Shown one piece after another: positions 1-6,256 of a DNA stretch of 7,845 bases. This stretch comes from an uncultured Lachnospiraceae bacterium (GTDB lineage: Bacteria; Bacillota; Clostridia; Lachnospirales; Lachnospiraceae). The stretch is taken from contig CACXFW010000159.1 in assembly GCA_902767065.1 (NCBI GenBank), positions 1-7,845 of the forward strand, given 5' to 3'. Below the pieces are notes generated by a model, which searched no databases, was not told the origin of the DNA, and saw only the letters and a list, made by a program, of their open reading frames with translations. How positions within the stretch are numbered: the first letter of the stretch is position 1; each line of letters begins with the position of its first letter. Both the position numbers and the translations under genes were made by a program.

Positions 1-64
1 CCTGGAACCGCTCAGATCCGTCAGATAAGCAAGCTTATCTGACTGGATCATGAGCAATTCCAGG
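1..64 (+). repeat. Long imperfect hairpin, left copy of a repeat element
   Basis: The whole stretch folds on itself. Bases 1-7 (CCTGGAA) pair with 58-64, 10-14 (GCTCA) with 51-55, 15-19 (GATCC) with 45-49, and 20-30 with 33-43 perfectly, leaving only AA at the apex. This gives about 28 pairs, with a CC/AA mismatch and two single-base bulges. No T-run follows, so it does not look like an ordinary terminator. Together with the tail at 66-86 it matches a second element at the right end of the window in inverted orientation. No protein is encoded. The element family is not one I can name. Confidence 0.8.
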
Positions 65-65
65 A

Positions 66-86
66 GGTGCTGAATAATTACATAAT
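66..86 (+). repeat. Conserved tail of the left hairpin element
   Basis: This 21-base stretch begins GGTGCTGAATA directly after the hairpin. It matches the complement of 7758-7778 at 18 of 21 positions, including an 11-base identical block and a shared TTACA. In both places it sits on the same side of a 64-68 base hairpin, so hairpin and tail appear to form one mobile or dispersed unit. The function is unknown. Confidence 0.7.
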
Positions 87-100
87 ATTTATGTTCGTGA

Positions 101-127
101 GGCAGGCCTTTATGGCTTGCCTTTTTT
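101..127 (+). terminator. Intrinsic terminator of a gene left of the window
   Basis: GGCAGGCC (101-108) pairs with GGCTTGCC (114-121) through eight base pairs, one of them G-T, around a TTTAT loop. Six T residues follow (122-127). This is a textbook rho-independent terminator on the + strand. It probably ends transcription of a gene whose coding part lies before base 1. An attenuation role for the downstream operon cannot be excluded, but no riboswitch-like fold is visible. Confidence 0.85.
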
Positions 128-145
128 CGGGTTTTCACGTAGTAT
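117..145 (+). promoter_or_regulatory. Weak candidate promoter for the decarboxylase operon
   Basis: TTGCCT (117-122) and TAGTAT (140-145) are separated by 17 bases, and each matches the sigma-70/sigma-A consensus at four of six positions. The -35 part would overlap the terminator stem and T-run. Some promoter is expected here, because the gap between the terminator and the first gene is only 60 bases. These exact boxes are a guess; TATAGG at 143-148 is an alternative -10. Confidence 0.3.
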
Positions 146-187
146 AGGAATGGCAATTTTTGATTTCTTATTGATGGAGGTCTAAGT

Positions 188-1618
188 ATGAGCAATAAAG
201 GAACGAGCAAGGCAGCAGACCGAATCGCTGCTTTGCTTGACGAAAACAGTTTTGTTGAGATCGGCTCGCTCGTTACGGCGAGGAGCACGGATTTCAACAT
301 GGCCCAGGAGAAGGCTGCTTCAGACGGTGTCATCACAGGATATGGTCTGATCGACGGTAATCTGGTCTATGTTTACAGCCAGGATGCCTCTGTCCTTGGC
401 GGCAGCATCGGCGAGATGCACGCGAAAAAGATCGTACGTCTGTACAGCCTTGCCATGAAGATGGGTGCTCCGGTCATCGGACTTCTTGACAGTGCCGGGA
501 TGCGGCTGCAGGAATCAACGGATGCGCTGAATGCCTTTGGCATGCTGTATCGCAGAATGGCATTTGCAAGCGGTGTAATCCCGCAGATCACTGCGGTTTT
601 GGGAAACTGCGGCGGCGGGCTCGCGGTTGCGGCCGGCATGAGTGACTTTGTTTTCATGGAAGGTAAAAGTGCGAAGCTGTATGTCAATTCTCCGAACGCA
701 CTGGCAGGAAACAAGGAAGAAGATACCGCAGGAGCCAAGTTCCAGAGCGAGAAGAGCGGACTGGTCGACTTTGTGGGAACCGAGGAGGAGATTCTGTCCC
801 AGATCAGGGCACTTGTATCGATCCTTCCTGCAAACAACGCTGATGAAGCTCCCTTTGCAGAGGCGGGAGACGACCTGAACAGGGTGTGCGAAGGACTTGA
901 AGGTGCCGTAGGAGATACCTCCATTCTGCTCAGCCAGATCTCCGACGGAAACCTTCTGTGCGAGGTCAAGGCAGCATCCGCGAAGGAGATGGTCACAGGC
1001 TTTATCAAGCTGAACGGAGCAACCGTCGGGGCGATCGCGAACCGCACGCAGCTTTATGATGAGAAGGGAGAAAAGAGCGCTGATTTCAAGCCGCTTCTGA
1101 CTGCGAAGGGCCTTGAGAAGGCAGCCCGTTTCGTCCGCTTCTGCGATGCGTTCGATATTCCGATCCTGACGATTACGAATGCGGAAGGGTTCTTTGCGGA
1201 CAAGCACAATGAATTCCGGATCGCAAGAGCGGCAGCAAAGCTGGCTTATGCTCTTGCTGACGCCACAGTTGCAAAGGTCAATGTCATTACAGGCAGGGCG
1301 TTCGGCAGCGGTTATACGATCATGAACAGCCAGGCAATCGGCGCGGATCTTACCTTTGCGTGGGAGGACGCGCTTGTCGGGATGATGGATTCGAAGCTTG
1401 CGGCCGGAATCATGTATGACGGAAGCGATGCTAAGATAATCGGCGAGAAGGCTTCCGAGTATGATAAGCTTCAGCAGAGCGTTGACGCTGCGGCCGGACG
1501 CGGATATGTTGATACCGTGATCAAGGCATGTGATACGCGCAAGATGGTCATCGGCGCGTTCGAGATGCTTTATACGAAGACCGAAGAGCGCCCTGACAAG
1601 AAGCACGGTACGGTTTGA
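188..1618 (+). CDS. Acyl-CoA carboxyltransferase subunit (12S/MmdA-like)
   Basis: A 476-residue carboxyltransferase of the crotonase-fold family that includes methylmalonyl-CoA decarboxylase alpha, propionyl-CoA carboxylase beta and the transcarboxylase 12S subunit. It should move a carboxyl group between an acyl-CoA and carrier-bound biotin in the cytoplasm. The N-terminal half has the family signatures: SFVEIGSLVT near 21-30, DGVITGYG at 46-53, GGSIGEMHAKK at 71-81, and the glycine-rich oxyanion-hole segment GNCGGG at 139-144. The C-terminal half (about 265-476) keeps RFVRFCDAFDIPI and ends KKHGTV, close to the usual family ending. The usual PGF..G..QE..G segment reads NAEGFFADKHNEF (331-343), and the usual YGGAY reads FGSGY (372-376). 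The protein is somewhat shorter than typical homologues of about 510 residues. The start is set by GGAGG at 176-180, seven bases before ATG. It is the first gene of the operon. The acyl-CoA substrate (methylmalonyl, malonyl, glutaconyl or another) cannot be read from the sequence, so no symbol is given. Confidence 0.9.
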   Translation: MSNKGTSKAADRIAALLDENSFVEIGSLVTARSTDFNMAQEKAASDGVITGYGLIDGNLVYVYSQDASVLGGSIGEMHAKKIVRLYSLAMKMGAPVIGLLDSAGMRLQESTDALNAFGMLYRRMAFASGVIPQITAVLGNCGGGLAVAAGMSDFVFMEGKSAKLYVNSPNALAGNKEEDTAGAKFQSEKSGLVDFVGTEEEILSQIRALVSILPANNADEAPFAEAGDDLNRVCEGLEGAVGDTSILLSQISDGNLLCEVKAASAKEMVTGFIKLNGATVGAIANRTQLYDEKGEKSADFKPLLTAKGLEKAARFVRFCDAFDIPILTITNAEGFFADKHNEFRIARAAAKLAYALADATVAKVNVITGRAFGSGYTIMNSQAIGADLTFAWEDALVGMMDSKLAAGIMYDGSDAKIIGEKASEYDKLQQSVDAAAGRGYVDTVIKACDTRKMVIGAFEMLYTKTEERPDKKHGTV

Positions 1619-1620
1619 GT

Positions 1621-1627
1621 GAGGTGA
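1621..1627 (+). promoter_or_regulatory. Ribosome binding site that decides the gamma-subunit start
   Basis: GAGGTGA lies only one base before the first ATG (1629) but seven bases before the second in-frame ATG (1635). The second spacing is normal, so translation most likely starts at 1635. Confidence 0.6.
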
Positions 1628-1634
1628 CATGCAG

Positions 1635-2603
1635 ATGAGAAAAAGAATTTACACGACTCTGCTCGCCGCAGTGGCTGCGTTCTGCCTTTCGGCAGGAAGT
1701 GTGAGCGCGTTCGCCTCTGAGTCCGGGACGGAGCCTGCGGCGCAGGCTTTGACGGAAGCCGACCAGACTTCGGCGGCCGGGAACGAGACGGAAGCGGAGC
1801 TTTCCGGGCAGAAACCTTCCCTGGCACCGGAGAGCGTGACCGGGGATACGGCTCTCGAAGCGCAGTATCCGACCATTGAGGCACAGGTAGAACAGCAGCT
1901 TTCGACATTGTCCAGACTGTCGGAGAATGATCTTGAGGGGATGATCAACGCCTACAACCGCCAGATCAATCTGTCCGTGCGTAATATCTCGAATTCCATG
2001 AAGGATTCCTCAACCCTGACATCGGATGACGACAGCACAATGGCGATGGTGAAGATGCTCCGCAACTGGTATGCCAACAGGGATTCGTGCGGAGAGTTTC
2101 TGGGCGTGAAGAGCTATACCGCCGATATGACGGACCAGATCCTGACCCTCGATCTTGATGTGGATTATTCCCTGGCAGAGCAGAATGACTCCCAGATCAG
2201 GGTGACCTTCACGTATGATCTTGCGCGAAACGTCACGCTTTTGAACTGGGAAGTGAAGGATTCCTTCAGCGCGCAGGTGGGAAAAGCGGGAATGAATACC
2301 CTGATCGGTCTCGGCACGGTATTTGTTGTACTGCTGTTTTTGACATTTATCATCAGCCAGATTCACTGGATTCCGGACCTTCTGGCCGGAAAGAAGAAGA
2401 AGGAAGAGGCACCTGTGTCATCACCGGCGCCGGCACCGGATCCGGCTCCTGCAGTGGAAGAGACCTTGGCGGAGGAGACAGACGATCTGGAGCTTATAGC
2501 AGTGATCAGTGCGGCGATCGCGGCAAGTGAACAGGCTCCCGCAGACGGATTTGTTGTCCGTTCGATCCGCAGAAGAGGCAGAAAGAGCAACTGGAGGTCA
2601 TGA
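1635..2603 (+). CDS. OadG-family gamma-like subunit with secreted domain
   Basis: Predicted membrane anchor subunit of the sodium-pump decarboxylase, 322 residues (324 if translation begins at 1629). It starts with a signal peptide: MRKR, a hydrophobic stretch, then a VSA/AFA cleavage region near residues 24-27. Next come an acidic, Ala/Thr-rich linker (about 28-75) and a folded extracytoplasmic region (about 76-218) with a helix and several beta-like strands. A single membrane helix (about 220-241) is followed by a KKKKEE patch, a Pro/Ala linker and a C-terminal segment (about 285-320) containing AVISAAIAA and GFVVRSIRRR, ending in Asn-Trp. That tail is typical of OadG/MmdD gamma or delta chains, which assemble the carboxyltransferase and carrier with the beta subunit. 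Canonical gamma chains are only about 80-120 residues and lack this outside domain. It follows the carboxyltransferase by 16 bases. The outside domain vaguely recalls small DUF3887-like domains, but I cannot assign it. Confidence 0.8.
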   Translation: MRKRIYTTLLAAVAAFCLSAGSVSAFASESGTEPAAQALTEADQTSAAGNETEAELSGQKPSLAPESVTGDTALEAQYPTIEAQVEQQLSTLSRLSENDLEGMINAYNRQINLSVRNISNSMKDSSTLTSDDDSTMAMVKMLRNWYANRDSCGEFLGVKSYTADMTDQILTLDLDVDYSLAEQNDSQIRVTFTYDLARNVTLLNWEVKDSFSAQVGKAGMNTLIGLGTVFVVLLFLTFIISQIHWIPDLLAGKKKKEEAPVSSPAPAPDPAPAVEETLAEETDDLELIAVISAAIAASEQAPADGFVVRSIRRRGRKSNWRS

Positions 2604-2775
2604 GAGCGCCTCAGCCGCTGGTGAATCAGCGGATCAGAATTTGATTGAAGAACGAAGGAGCCAGATACCGCTCGAAAGTACGAGTCCTGAGGGACGGAGC
2701 ATTTTCGATTACGGCACCGGCATCCGGACGGATCTTGTCAGGAATAAACTATGGTTTATAGAGGAGAATGTTAAA
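2604..2775 (+). other. Structured 172-base gap inside the operon
   Basis: This is the only long gap between the five decarboxylase genes. It has several short inverted repeats: CCGCTG (2615-2620) with CAGCGG (2627-2632), CTCG (2671-2674) with CGAG (2681-2684), GTCC (2684-2687) with GGAC (2692-2695), and CCGG (2717-2720) with CCGG (2724-2727). No T-run marks a terminator. The carrier frame stays open upstream through this gap, but no supported start lies there. It may be an mRNA processing or stability region that sets carrier levels. Confidence 0.35.
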
Positions 2776-3159
2776 ATGAAGAATTATACGATCACCGTAA
2801 ATGGAAATGTCTATGATGTCACTGTTGAAGAAGGAACCGGATCCGCCGCCGCGGCAGCGCCGGCTGCAGCACCCAAGGCAGCACCGGCCGCAGCGCCCAA
2901 GGCTGCTCCGAAGGCAGCACCCAAGGCATCTTCTTCAGGAGCCGGATCCGTGAAGGTTACCGCTTCCGTTCCGGGCAAGGTGTTCAAGGTGGATGCCGCT
3001 GCCGGCCAGTCGGTCAAGACCGGTGACACGATCGTCACGCTGGAAGCCATGAAGATGGAGATTCCGGTTGTCGCTCCGCAGGACGGCACCATTGCTTCCA
3101 TCGAAGTCGCGGCAGGCGACGCAGTCGAGAACGGACAGGTTCTTGCAACTATGAACTGA
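2776..3159 (+). CDS. Biotin carboxyl carrier protein (1.3S/gamma type)
   Basis: Small cytoplasmic carrier of 127 residues whose covalently bound biotin shuttles CO2 between the carboxyltransferases and the membrane pump. Residues 1-20 form a short N-terminal segment (MKNYTITVNG). Residues 22-52 are a flexible Ala-Pro-Lys linker with repeated PKAAP units. Residues 57-127 form the biotinyl/lipoyl beta-barrel, with the attachment motif EAMKMEIP at 90-97; Lys93 is the expected biotinylation site, followed by the usual APQDGTI turn. The start at 2776 is chosen because GAGGAG (2761-2766) is nine bases upstream and the protein then begins like other carriers of this class. The open frame extends upstream into the gamma gene, but that part looks non-genic. 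The separate carrier means neither carboxyltransferase nor the gamma chain carries its own biotin domain here. Size and linker match transcarboxylase 1.3S and MmdC/GcdC-type carriers. Confidence 0.95.
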   Translation: MKNYTITVNGNVYDVTVEEGTGSAAAAAPAAAPKAAPAAAPKAAPKAAPKASSSGAGSVKVTASVPGKVFKVDAAAGQSVKTGDTIVTLEAMKMEIPVVAPQDGTIASIEVAAGDAVENGQVLATMN

Positions 3160-3201
3160 TCTGTCCGGACCATTAAGATCCTGACGTTAGGAGGTTAATC
3201 A

Positions 3202-4362
3202 ATGGGTTACATTGCTACTACAATGTCAAATCTTCTGCATCAGACTGCGTTTCTGAATCTGACATGGGGCAACTATGTCATGATGATCGTCGCGTTTGTA
3301 TTCCTGTATCTGGCAATCAAACACGACTTTGAACCGCTTCTGCTGGTCCCGATCGCATTCGGTATGCTGCTTGTCAACATCTATCCGGATATCATCACGG
3401 ATGTCACCACGGACATTCTCGGTGTCGAACATGCAGGCGGCCTGATGCATTATTTCTATCTTCTTGATGAGGCGTCGATCCTGCCTTCCCTGATCTTTAT
3501 GGGCGTCGGAGCGATGACCGACTTCGGACCGCTGATCGCGAATCCGATCTCATTTGTTATGGGTGCGGCTGCGCAGGCGGGTATCTATATCGCGTATTTC
3601 CTGGCGATCGCTTTTGGCTTCAACGGCAAGGCCGCGGCAGCGATTTCCATCATCGGCGGAGCGGACGGCCCTACCTCGATCTTCCTTGCCGGAAAGCTTG
3701 GACAGACGACTCTGATGGGCCCGATCGCGGTTGCGGCGTATTCTTACATGTCGCTGGTCCCGATCATCCAGCCGCCGATCATGAAGCTTTTTACCTCAGA
3801 GAAGGACAGAAAGATCAAGATGGAGCAGCTTCGTCCTGTCACCCAGCTTGAGAAGATCCTGTTCCCGATCATCATTACCGTTGTTGTCTGCATGCTTCTG
3901 CCGACAACCGCTCCGCTGGTCGGTATGCTGATGCTTGGAAACCTCTTCCGTGAGTGCGGCGTTGTCCGTCAGCTTACCGAGACCGCGTCAAACGCTCTGA
4001 TGTATATCGTCGTGATCCTTCTGGGTACCAGCGTCGGCGCTTCCACTTCTGCGGAAGCGTTCCTGAATGTCGATACTCTGAAGATCGTTGTCCTTGGTCT
4101 TGTCGCCTTTGCCTTCGGCACTATGGGAGGCGTGCTGCTCGGTCAGCTGATGAAGATCCTGACGCACGGAAGGATCAATCCTCTGATCGGCTCGGCAGGC
4201 GTGTCCGCTGTTCCGATGGCGGCACGCGTATCCCAGAAGGTCGGCTCTCAGGCTGATCCGACCAACTTCCTGCTGATGCATGCGATGGGCCCGAATGTCG
4301 CGGGCGTGATCGGTACGGCCGTGGCGGCCGGTACCTTCATGGCAATCTACGGAGTCGCGTGA
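3202..4362 (+). CDS. oadB: Na+-translocating decarboxylase beta subunit
   Basis: Polytopic inner membrane protein of 386 residues that decarboxylates carboxybiotin and couples this to Na+ export. The family covers OadB, MmdB and GcdB, and the symbol reflects family, not substrate. Hydrophobic segments run through the whole chain. Residues known from Klebsiella OadB studies are all present in matching spacing: Asp155 in GGADGPTSIF (Asp203 in OadB), Tyr180 in YSYMSLVPIIQPP (Tyr229), and Asn326, Gly330, Ser335 and Arg342 in the segment from NPLIGSAGVS through MAAR (Asn373, Gly377, Ser382, Arg389). The pump should therefore be functional. AGGAGG at 3189-3194, seven bases before ATG, fixes the start. 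It lies 42 bases after the carrier gene and 34 bases before the next supported start, in a clear operon. Length is slightly below the roughly 430 residues of OadB, mainly at the N-terminal side. Confidence 0.95.
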   Translation: MGYIATTMSNLLHQTAFLNLTWGNYVMMIVAFVFLYLAIKHDFEPLLLVPIAFGMLLVNIYPDIITDVTTDILGVEHAGGLMHYFYLLDEASILPSLIFMGVGAMTDFGPLIANPISFVMGAAAQAGIYIAYFLAIAFGFNGKAAAAISIIGGADGPTSIFLAGKLGQTTLMGPIAVAAYSYMSLVPIIQPPIMKLFTSEKDRKIKMEQLRPVTQLEKILFPIIITVVVCMLLPTTAPLVGMLMLGNLFRECGVVRQLTETASNALMYIVVILLGTSVGASTSAEAFLNVDTLKIVVLGLVAFAFGTMGGVLLGQLMKILTHGRINPLIGSAGVSAVPMAARVSQKVGSQADPTNFLLMHAMGPNVAGVIGTAVAAGTFMAIYGVA

Positions 4363-4381
4363 CTGTGGATGAGTATTTATG

Positions 4382-4387
4382 AAAGGA
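4382..4387 (+). promoter_or_regulatory. Ribosome binding site that decides the alpha-like start
   Basis: AAAGGA lies nine bases before the ATG at 4397. The earlier in-frame ATG at 4379 has only weak purine-rich sequence before it and would place this motif inside the gene. Start at 4397 is therefore preferred. Confidence 0.5.
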
Positions 4388-4396
4388 TATAAGAAA

Positions 4397-5806
4397 ATGG
4401 CAGCAAAGAAAAAGCCGATTAAGATTACAGAAACGATTCTGCGTGACGCCCATCAGTCTCTGATCGCGACACGTATGCCGACCGAGGAGATGCTCCCGAT
4501 CATCGATAAGATGGATAAGGTCGGATATCATTCCGTAGAGTGCTGGGGCGGAGCCACCTTTGACGCGGCACTCCGTTTCCTGAAGGAAGATCCCTGGATC
4601 AGACTGAGAAAGCTGCGTGAGGGCTTTAAGAACACGAAGCTGCAGATGCTTTTCCGTGGACAGAATATTCTTGGCTACAAGCCGTACGCGGATGATGTCG
4701 TTGAGTATTTTGTCCAGAAGTCGATCGCGAACGGCATTGATATCATCCGGATTTTCGACTGCTTCAATGACCTCAGGAACCTCGAGACCTGTGTCAAGGC
4801 AGCGAACAGGGAGAAGGGACATGCCCAGATCGCTCTGTCTTATACGCTGGGAGATGCTTACACGCTGGACTACTGGGTAGACATATCCAAGAGAATCCAG
4901 GATATGGGCGCGGATTCCATCTGCATCAAGGATATGGCGGGACTGCTTCTTCCCTATACGGCGACCGAACTGATTGCCGCCATGAAGGCCGCGGTGGATC
5001 TTCCGATTCAGCTTCACACACACTATACTTCCGGCGCTGCATCCATGACTTACCTGAAGGCAGTAGAAGCAGGCGTCGATGTCATTGACTGCGCGATGAG
5101 CCCGTTTGCCCTTGGGACTTCCCAGCCGGCAACCGAGGTTATGGTCAAGACCTTCGAAGGAACACCGTACGATACCGGCTACGATATGAAGCTCCTCGAA
5201 GAGATCGCGGATTACTTCCGTCCGTACAGAGACGAGTGCCTGGAGAGCGGCCTTCTGAACCCGAAGAATCTCGGTGTCAATATCAAGACTCTGGTCTATC
5301 AGGTACCGGGTGGCATGCTTTCGAACCTGACCTCGCAGCTTGACAAGCTGGGCGCAGCAGATAAGTATTATGAAGTGCTGGAAGAGGTTCCGAATGTCCG
5401 TAAGGATCTCGGCGAGCCGCCGCTTGTCACTCCGTCCTCCCAGATTGTCGGTACGCAGGCAGTCATGAATGTCATCGCAGGCGAGCGCTATAAGATGGTG
5501 CCGCAGGAAACCAAGGACGTCCTGAGCGGAAAGTATGGACAGACTGTCAAGCCGTTCAACAAGGAAGTCCAGAAGAAGTGTATCGGAGACGCGAAGGTTA
5601 TTACCTATCGTCCTGCGGATGATATCGCACCGATGCTTCCTGGTTATGAGAAGGAGATCTCCCAGTATAAGGAGATGGACGAAGACGTTCTCACCTATGC
5701 TCTGTTCCCGCAGGTTGCGGTCGATTACTTTAAGTATCGCCAGGCGCAGGAGACCGGAGTGGATCCGGCGGCGGCTGACACGAAGAATAAGGCGTATCCT
5801 GTCTGA
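4397..5806 (+). CDS. oadA: OadA/5S-type carboxyltransferase without biotin domain
   Basis: A 469-residue TIM-barrel carboxyltransferase (475 if translation starts at 4379). It transfers carboxyl groups between a 2-oxoacid (pyruvate/oxaloacetate) and carrier-bound biotin, as in oxaloacetate decarboxylase alpha, pyruvate carboxylase subunit B and transcarboxylase 5S. Numbered from 4397, the metal centre is visible: Asp17 in TILRDAHQS, Lys178 in CIKDMAGLL (the carbamylated lysine of the family), and His207 and His209 in HTHYTSG. The C-terminal part (about 290-450) has the family's conserved association domain, including QVPGGMLSNL and PSSQIVGTQAV. It ends without a biotin domain, in agreement with the separate carrier gene. 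Closest layout: the 5S subunit. The symbol is by family; whether the enzyme decarboxylates oxaloacetate or carboxylates pyruvate in a transcarboxylase is open. It is the last gene of the operon, followed by a strong hairpin. Confidence 0.9.
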   Translation: MAAKKKPIKITETILRDAHQSLIATRMPTEEMLPIIDKMDKVGYHSVECWGGATFDAALRFLKEDPWIRLRKLREGFKNTKLQMLFRGQNILGYKPYADDVVEYFVQKSIANGIDIIRIFDCFNDLRNLETCVKAANREKGHAQIALSYTLGDAYTLDYWVDISKRIQDMGADSICIKDMAGLLLPYTATELIAAMKAAVDLPIQLHTHYTSGAASMTYLKAVEAGVDVIDCAMSPFALGTSQPATEVMVKTFEGTPYDTGYDMKLLEEIADYFRPYRDECLESGLLNPKNLGVNIKTLVYQVPGGMLSNLTSQLDKLGAADKYYEVLEEVPNVRKDLGEPPLVTPSSQIVGTQAVMNVIAGERYKMVPQETKDVLSGKYGQTVKPFNKEVQKKCIGDAKVITYRPADDIAPMLPGYEKEISQYKEMDEDVLTYALFPQVAVDYFKYRQAQETGVDPAAADTKNKAYPV

Positions 5807-5837
5807 CCGGTTTACCGGCGCAGTTGAGGATCGATTT

Positions 5838-5868
5838 GAAAGGGCTGCCACGATTGTGGCGCCCTTTC
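5838..5868 (+). terminator. Probable terminator at the end of the decarboxylase operon
   Basis: GAAAGGGC (5838-5845) pairs with GCCCTTTC (5861-5868) and GCCAC (5847-5851) with GTGGC (5856-5860). The result is a 13-pair stem with one bulged T and a GATT loop. The T-tract is short (TTTCAT, partly within the stem), so termination may be incomplete and some read-through into the regulator gene is possible. Its place directly after the operon supports the call. Confidence 0.6.
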
Positions 5869-5887
5869 ATCCAAAAGGAGTGATATG

Positions 5888-6256
5888 ATGGCTGCTACCG
5901 AGTCCGCAGAGAACTATCTCGAAGCAATTCTGATTCTTGGAAAGGAGAAACCGGTCGTTCGAAGCGTTGATGTTTCCAATTACACCGGATACCGCAAGTC
6001 AAGCATCTCGATCGCGATGAAGAATCTGAAGGCGGATGGCTACATTACCATCAGCCCGGAGGGATATATCTATCTGACCGAAGATGGAATGAAGATCGCG
6101 ACCATGATCTATGAACGGCATCAGGTTATTTCGGCATGGCTGATCCGCCTTGGGGTCGACGAAAAGATCGCAGTGGAGGATGCCTGCAGGATCGAACATG
6201 ATATCAGCAAGGAAAGCTTTGCCGCAATCAAGAAGTATATCAGTGAGAATCCCTGA
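5888..6256 (+). CDS. Short DtxR/MntR-family metal-dependent regulator
   Basis: Transcription factor of 122 residues (123 if the ATG at 5885 is used). GGAG at 5877-5880 gives a better seven-base spacing to the ATG at 5888. The N-terminal winged helix covers about 1-65: SAENYLEAI, a recognition helix region near YRKSSISIAMKNL, and a wing at GYIYLTEDG. The dimerisation/metal part follows and ends near residue 122; the SH3-like third domain of DtxR is absent. Aligned by eye with MntR and DtxR, likely metal ligands are Glu12, His78, Cys100, Glu103 and His104 (ACRIEH). The cysteine is DtxR-like, where MntR has Glu99; the position of MntR Asp8/DtxR Met10 is Asn9. This favours Fe(II) over Mn(II), but that is inference. 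It lies 81 bases after the decarboxylase operon and overlaps the next gene by one base. Its targets cannot be told from this window. Confidence 0.85.
   Translation: MAATESAENYLEAILILGKEKPVVRSVDVSNYTGYRKSSISIAMKNLKADGYITISPEGYIYLTEDGMKIATMIYERHQVISAWLIRLGVDEKIAVEDACRIEHDISKESFAAIKKYISENP

Noticed and set aside
1..64. The end hairpins as fold-back assembly artefacts.
   Set aside because: The arms contain mismatches and bulges, and both copies share a conserved unpaired tail. A simple fold-back artefact would give perfect arms and no shared tail.
515..1630. Long open frame (371 residues) on the - strand opposite the first gene.
   Set aside because: It is antisense to a clear carboxyltransferase. 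Its translation is rich in Arg, Cys and His without any domain, as expected from a shadow frame in biased codon use.
2735..2762. TTGTCA and TATAGA with 16-base spacing, promoter-like, before the biotin carrier gene.
   Set aside because: Transcription would start near 2769, after the ribosome binding site at 2761-2766, leaving a leader of a few bases. Unlikely as the carrier's promoter.
2509..2775. In-frame upstream extension of the biotin carrier overlapping the gamma gene's end.
   Set aside because: The extended N-terminus resembles no carrier sequence, has no good start signal, and overlaps the conserved gamma tail in another frame. The start at 2776 has a proper ribosome binding site.
2869..2930. 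Tandem-like repeats within the carrier gene.
   Set aside because: They encode the Ala-Pro-Lys linker usual in biotin carriers and need no other explanation.
188..5806. The operon as an ATP-dependent acyl-CoA or pyruvate carboxylase.
   Set aside because: No biotin carboxylase gene or ATP-grasp domain is present, and a Na+-pump beta subunit with all functional residues is, so decarboxylation or transcarboxylation fits better.
4337..5851. Long open frame (504 residues) on the - strand opposite the OadA-type gene.
   Set aside because: It mirrors the codon pattern of the real gene, has no recognisable domain and no start signal. It is a shadow frame.
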